DNA of 9,195 nt. Origin: an uncultured Chloroflexota bacterium. Lineage in GTDB: Bacteria > Chloroflexota > Anaerolineae > Aggregatilineales > Phototrophicaceae. Positions 6,494-9,195 of this stretch are shown here, piece after piece. How positions within the stretch are numbered: position 1 is the stretch's first letter; each line of letters opens with the position of its first letter. The stretch is taken from the NCBI GenBank assembly GCA_937988705.1, contig CALKIA010000462.1:1-9195 (forward strand). The letters run 5' to 3'. The position numbers were made by a program, and so were the translations under genes. Below the pieces are notes generated by a model. It had not been told where the DNA came from and ran no database searches. It worked only from the letters and a program-made list of their open reading frames with translations.

Positions 6494-7504
6494 CTAGCCC
6501 CACCGCACCGTAATGGCGCTCCACGTGTAGCCGGTACCTGCGCCCGCCAGAACGATCAGATCGCCCGGCTTGATTTTCCCTTGTGCTAGCCCTAACTGGA
6601 TCGCCAGTACCTGATCGACGCTTTGCACATGCCCATGGTTTTCCAGATAAACCGACTGCTCAGCGCTCAAGCCGACCGATTGCAGGATTTCCAGATAAAA
6701 AGAGCGCTTCATATGCGTGATGCCGAGGAATTTGACATCTGCCAGCTGAGCGCCGCTCTTTTCGACGGCCTCCGTGATCACGCGCTGAAAGTTGCCGAGC
6801 GAAGAACCCCCTAAGCGTTCGGCCATGTAGTCGCCGTTCATGACATCCAGCCGCCCACGTAAGTCGCCGATGCCAGCGTCGGCAAGACCTGCGACCGCTT
6901 CCGGTTCGCGCGAGACAATCACGGTTTCGGAGAGCGTCCCGTCGGTGATAGCGGAGGCGCCCAGAATCAGGTTTTTGGTTGCGCCGCGCTGAAGCAGCAT
7001 CGCGCCGCCGCCCGCGCCGAAGTTGAACATGAAGCGTGACCGCGCGTTCTTCAGGTTGATTAAGTCATTTTCGCGACTGCCTGCGGCCAGCAGTACCGTG
7101 TCAAGGCTGGAATCCCCCAGCATCATGCTCTTTGCCATATTCATAGCGATGGGAGCACCGGCACATAGAGCGTACATTTCGAACGAATAGGCGTTGACTG
7201 CGCCGACGTTCGCCTGAATTTTGGCGGCGGCGTTCCACACGAGATGGTCTTTGAATTCGCTGCCGTGTGAGATCACCAGTTTGATTTGTTCCGGTGTGAT
7301 CCCGGCGGACTGAAGCGCGTCGAGGGAGGCGCGGGAAGCCATGGCCGTCACGCTGTCGTCGTCCCCGGCGATGTGGCGCTGGCGAATGCCCATCTTATCG
7401 CGCAGCACGGCTTCCGGGATGCCCGTGGCGTCGACGAGATCAGCGGCGGTTTGGACAGCGGCGGGGAAATACGTCCCCATGCCGATAATGCCAACGTCGG
7501 TCAT
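6494..7504 (-). CDS. beta-ketoacyl-ACP synthase III-like condensing enzyme (thiolase fold) with altered active site
   Basis: The product is 336 residues, the normal length for KAS III, and covers both thiolase half-domains. The N-terminal half has MTDVGIIGMGTYFP (1-14), KMGIRQRH (37-44) and the nucleophile segment EMYALCAGAPIA with Cys114, followed by FNFGAGGGAMLL (160-171). The C-terminal half has LGITHMKRSFY (260-270), with His264 in the place of FabH His244, and ENHGHVQSVDQ (288-298), ending GAGTGYTWSAITVRW. Aligned from memory with E. coli FabH, whose segment reads DRHGNTSAAS, the catalytic Asn falls on His292, giving a Cys-His-His set; the HQAN box is HMKR. Housekeeping FabH is therefore unlikely. 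More likely it is a specialised acyl condensing or acyl transfer enzyme that uses an acyl-CoA or acyl-ACP. The ATG at 7504 overlaps the nagA stop (ATGA), with AGGGAG five bases upstream. It is followed by an ICMT-like methyltransferase and two acyl-CoA ligases. Confidence 0.88.
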   Translation of the reverse strand: MTDVGIIGMGTYFPAAVQTAADLVDATGIPEAVLRDKMGIRQRHIAGDDDSVTAMASRASLDALQSAGITPEQIKLVISHGSEFKDHLVWNAAAKIQANVGAVNAYSFEMYALCAGAPIAMNMAKSMMLGDSSLDTVLLAAGSRENDLINLKNARSRFMFNFGAGGGAMLLQRGATKNLILGASAITDGTLSETVIVSREPEAVAGLADAGIGDLRGRLDVMNGDYMAERLGGSSLGNFQRVITEAVEKSGAQLADVKFLGITHMKRSFYLEILQSVGLSAEQSVYLENHGHVQSVDQVLAIQLGLAQGKIKPGDLIVLAGAGTGYTWSAITVRWG

Positions 7505-8661
7505 GCGTTCTCCCTGTATACGACTCGACCTTCGACCATTGTGAGCTGTACTTTGATGTGCCCATCCACGAGGATCAGGTCGGCATCTTTGCCGATTTCG
7601 AGGCTGCCTTTGCGGTTTGATACACCTACATTGCGCGCCGCGTTGAGGCTGGTGGTCTGCCAGATGCGTTCGAGCGGTTCGCCGGTCGCCGCCATGAAGT
7701 TGCGCACTGCCACGTCGAAGGTCAGCGTACTGCCTGCCAGCGTGCCATCCGGCAACCGGGCCGCCCCATCCTTGATGGTGACGACGCGATCATCAATGGG
7801 GTAGTCGCCATCGGGCATGCCCGCTCCGCGCACCGCGTCGGTGATGAGGATGACCCGATCCGCGCCTTTGGCCAGCCACACCAGCTGCATGGCGGCGGGG
7901 TGGACGTGAATGTTGTCGGCGATGAGTTCACAGCGCAGTTGGGGTAGGGTAAGCGCCGCGCCGAGCGTACCCGGCTCACGATGATGCAGTCCGGTCATGG
8001 CGTTGAAAGTGTGCGTCGTCTGCGTCAAGCCCATCTCGACGGCGGCACACATATCAGCGTAGGTCGCCGCAGTGTGCGCGGATGAGACAGCGATCCCGCG
8101 TTGGACGCATTCGCGAATCAGCCAATGATTTTCGGTATATTCCGGCGCGAGAGCCATCAACCGGATGCAGCCCGTGTTGAGAAAGGCCAGCGCTTCGTCG
8201 CGGTTGGCGCGGCGGATGTGGGTGGTGCTTTGCGCGCCGCAGCGAGCGGGGTTGAGGAACGGCCCTTCGACATGCGCGCCGATCAAGGCTGCGCCGGGCA
8301 TCGGCGTATCGGTGAGGGCGGCGATGGTTTCGAGAGCGGCCTGAATGCGCTCTCGCGCGTCTGTCCACGTAGTCGCGAGGAAGGAGGTGACCCCGTGCCG
8401 CGCGTAGAACGCCGACATCGTGTTCAAGGCTTCGGGCGTGGCATCCATGGCTTCGAAATTCGCGCCGCCGTGGACATGCACATCGACGAACCCGGGCAGG
8501 AGGGTGGCGCCGTCCGCGTCGATCACCACATCGGCGGATGGGGCATCCCCCCGACCGAAGGCCGCGATACGACCGTCACGCACGAGCAGCCAGCCGTGCG
8601 GAATAACGCCGTTGGGAGTCATGATCTGAGCATTGACAAAAATACTTGAAACAGAAATCAA
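7501..8661 (-). CDS. nagA: N-acetylglucosamine-6-phosphate deacetylase
   Basis: This cytoplasmic metal-dependent amidohydrolase converts N-acetylglucosamine 6-phosphate to glucosamine 6-phosphate and acetate, in chitin or cell-wall amino-sugar use. It is 386 residues long, as usual. Visible metal and catalytic residues are the HxH of PGFVDVHVHGG (H62, H64), GAHVEGPFLNP (Glu132), SSAHTAATY (His196), THTFNAMTGLHHREPG (His217, the FNAM block of NagA), NIHVHP (His253) and ILITDAV (Asp275). The HxH makes it like the B. subtilis enzyme with two metals; E. coli NagA lacks it. The start is TTG at 8661, chosen because GAGGTG lies eight bases upstream; the next ATG is codon 14 and would cut the first beta strand. 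It is the first gene of the minus-strand block and diverges from an FGGY kinase. No nagB, nagE or GntR regulator is seen nearby. Other sugar-6-phosphate substrates are possible. Confidence 0.93.
   Translation of the reverse strand: MISVSSIFVNAQIMTPNGVIPHGWLLVRDGRIAAFGRGDAPSADVVIDADGATLLPGFVDVHVHGGANFEAMDATPEALNTMSAFYARHGVTSFLATTWTDARERIQAALETIAALTDTPMPGAALIGAHVEGPFLNPARCGAQSTTHIRRANRDEALAFLNTGCIRLMALAPEYTENHWLIRECVQRGIAVSSAHTAATYADMCAAVEMGLTQTTHTFNAMTGLHHREPGTLGAALTLPQLRCELIADNIHVHPAAMQLVWLAKGADRVILITDAVRGAGMPDGDYPIDDRVVTIKDGAARLPDGTLAGSTLTFDVAVRNFMAATGEPLERIWQTTSLNAARNVGVSNRKGSLEIGKDADLILVDGHIKVQLTMVEGRVVYRENA
7510..7515 (-). promoter_or_regulatory. ribosome binding site of the KAS III-like gene, inside the nagA end
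   Basis: AGGGAG on the minus strand lies five bases before the ATG at 7504, within the last codons of nagA. It supports this start and shows that the gene can recruit ribosomes itself, besides being coupled through the ATGA overlap. Confidence 0.65.
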
Positions 8662-8669
8662 AATTAGTT

Positions 8670-8675
8670 CACCTC
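8670..8675 (-). promoter_or_regulatory. ribosome binding site deciding the TTG start of nagA
   Basis: GAGGTG on the minus strand lies eight bases before TTG at 8661. Spacing and match are near ideal, while no comparable site precedes the first in-frame ATG (codon 14). An in-frame TGA upstream limits the choice of starts. Confidence 0.7.
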
Positions 8676-8731
8676 AAGCAATTACTGACATGGTAGGTTC
8701 AGACGGGGTTCGGCGCAACTACATAAAAAGG

Positions 8732-8761
8732 TTGTTACCGCCCACGCGAACGGAGTATAAC
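8732..8761 (+). promoter_or_regulatory. putative sigma-70-type promoter of the FGGY kinase
   Basis: TTGTTA (8732-8737) and TATAAC (8756-8761) are separated by 18 bases, matching the -35 consensus at four of six and the -10 at five of six positions. Transcription would start near 8768 and give a leader of about 44 bases before the ATG at 8812. The -10 is almost symmetric (AGTATAAC), so its complement also reads TATACT toward nagA. Confidence 0.5.
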
Positions 8762-8802
8762 CGATTACGTGGTGTTGGGGTTGACCCAGTTCGCGGCGAA
8801 AG

Positions 8803-8807
8803 AGGAG
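8803..8807 (+). promoter_or_regulatory. ribosome binding site of the FGGY kinase
   Basis: AGGAG, within AGAGGAGA, lies four bases before the ATG at 8812. It fixes the start of the kinase, which is open to the right edge of the window. Confidence 0.75.
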
Positions 8808-8811
8808 ACAC

Positions 8812-9195
8812 ATGCAAGTACTCGTACTCGATATCGGCAGTTCGTCGGCACGGGCGCTGATCTTTGACGAACGCGGCACGATTGTGCACAGCGCCAAACG
8901 CCCCTACAGCTTTGACGTAACCCCGCCCGGCGCGGCGACCATGGAGGCCGAGGTGCTGCGCGCACATGTGGAGGCGGTGATCGCGGAGGTGCTGCCGTTC
9001 GCGGACGACATCGCGGCAGTGGGGATGGATACATTTGTCGGGAATATACTTGGTGTGGACGCACACGGGCAGGCGGTCACACCGATTTACACCTATGCGG
9101 ATGCGCGCAGCGCCGACGACGTGATCGCCTTGCGGGAGCAAATCAACGTGCGTGAGCTGCATCAGCGGACGGGAACAATGCATCATACGGCGTAT
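8812..9195 (+). CDS. FGGY-family carbohydrate kinase, gluconokinase/xylulokinase-like (C-terminus cut by window edge)
   Basis: This is an ATP-dependent sugar or polyol kinase of the actin-like FGGY fold. All 128 codons from the ATG to the edge are open. The product starts MQVLVLDIGSSSARALIFDE: the DIGSSS phosphate-1 loop (Asp7) opens the first actin-like domain. Further marks are the AVGMDTFVGNILGVDAHG strand-turn block (69-86), and PIYTYADARS (91-100), the counterpart of the W-x-D-x-R substrate motif, with Tyr for Trp and Asp97 and Arg99 kept. RTGTMHHTAY (119-128) resembles the segment of gluconokinase-like members that reads RTG-x-x-x-H-x-x-Y. That likeness favours a gluconokinase-type enzyme, but the ATP-binding domain and most sugar contacts are outside the window. 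It diverges from nagA, which hints at a shared sugar-acid or amino-sugar role; this is inference. The start is supported by AGAGGAGA upstream. Confidence 0.88.
   Translation, partial: MQVLVLDIGSSSARALIFDERGTIVHSAKRPYSFDVTPPGAATMEAEVLRAHVEAVIAEVLPFADDIAAVGMDTFVGNILGVDAHGQAVTPIYTYADARSADDVIALREQINVRELHQRTGTMHHTAY

Larger units (their letters stand above)
8662..8811. promoter_or_regulatory. divergent promoter region between nagA and the FGGY kinase
   Basis: This is the only divergent junction in the window, 150 bp long and more A+T-rich than the genes. It must hold the promoter of the kinase and probably that of the nagA-led unit. For nagA the only pair I see is weak: TTGCGC (8718-8713) and TACCAT (8695-8690), 17 bases apart on the minus strand. 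A second TATACT (8759-8754, minus) lacks a good -35. No clear long inverted repeat stands out as an operator, so I cannot name a regulator. No small gene in it is convincing. Confidence 0.6.

Noticed and set aside
1781..7504. OleABCD-type olefin (beta-lactone) pathway: thiolase-fold enzyme, hydrolase and ligase in one locus
   Set aside because: No OleD reductase is present, the ligases have the ordinary acyl-CoA ligase motif set, the hydrolase has Ser at the nucleophile elbow where OleB-like proteins have Asp, and the gene order does not fit.
6494..7504. Type III polyketide synthase next to an ICMT-like methyltransferase
   Set aside because: The C-terminal half ends in GTGYTWSA-type KAS III sequence and lacks the chalcone-synthase GFGPG and catalytic Asn segments; KAS III-like is the better call.
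8633..8860. Small plus-strand open frame of 75 codons across the divergent region
   Set aside because: It overlaps the nagA start and the kinase start in a different frame, and no Shine-Dalgarno or family motif supports it.
8719..9186. Minus-strand open frame of 155 codons covering the divergent region and the kinase
   Set aside because: The kinase on the plus strand has clear FGGY motifs and a strong ribosome site; this frame has neither and is rich in His, Arg and Cys as expected of a shadow.

Overview
The window is a dense bacterial gene block at roughly 55-60% G+C by eye. Seven complete genes and one truncated gene lie on the minus strand, and one truncated gene lies on the plus strand at the right edge. 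The mix of genes suggests a free-living heterotroph: a HAAT-type (branched-chain-amino-acid-type) ABC uptake system, acyl-CoA ligases, a B. subtilis-like NagA and an FGGY kinase. The style of the binding protein and of the ligases reminds me of Chloroflexota (Anaerolineae-like), but there is no marker gene here and this placement is tentative. I see no tRNA, rRNA, CRISPR array, insertion sequence or phage gene.

Layout, read in the direction of minus-strand transcription from right to left. A 150-bp divergent region (8662-8811) separates an FGGY sugar kinase (8812 to the right edge, plus strand) from nagA (N-acetylglucosamine-6-phosphate deacetylase, TTG start at 8661). nagA overlaps by ATGA a thiolase-fold ketoacyl synthase of the KAS III type (7504-6494). 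Next come an ICMT-like membrane methyltransferase (3-nt gap), a first acyl-CoA ligase (18-nt gap, GTG start) and a tandem paralogous second ligase (1-nt TGATG overlap). These five genes are packed as one translationally coupled unit. After a 91-bp gap come an alpha/beta hydrolase, a secreted HAAT-family substrate-binding protein (53-bp gap) and a LivG-type ATPase cut by the left edge (60-bp gap). Short hairpins sit in all three of these wider gaps. The most striking is a perfect 28-bp palindrome between the binding protein and livG.

How the genes may work together (inference). The right half joins amino-sugar deacetylation (NagA, perhaps with the divergent kinase) to an acyl-condensing enzyme, a membrane methyltransferase and two acyl-activating enzymes. 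The left half joins a hydrolase to an ABC importer of a family that takes up amino acids but also aromatic and other carboxylates. A reasonable hypothesis is import and/or hydrolysis of an ester or acid, activation to an acyl-CoA by one of the two ligases, and condensation or transfer by the KAS III-like enzyme, followed by methylation of a lipophilic product. The KAS III-like protein appears to carry a Cys-His-His catalytic set in place of the FabH Cys-His-Asn, which makes it the most unusual protein in the window. The window does not prove a pathway. No individual family here is novel, but the combination and the altered active site deserve a second look.
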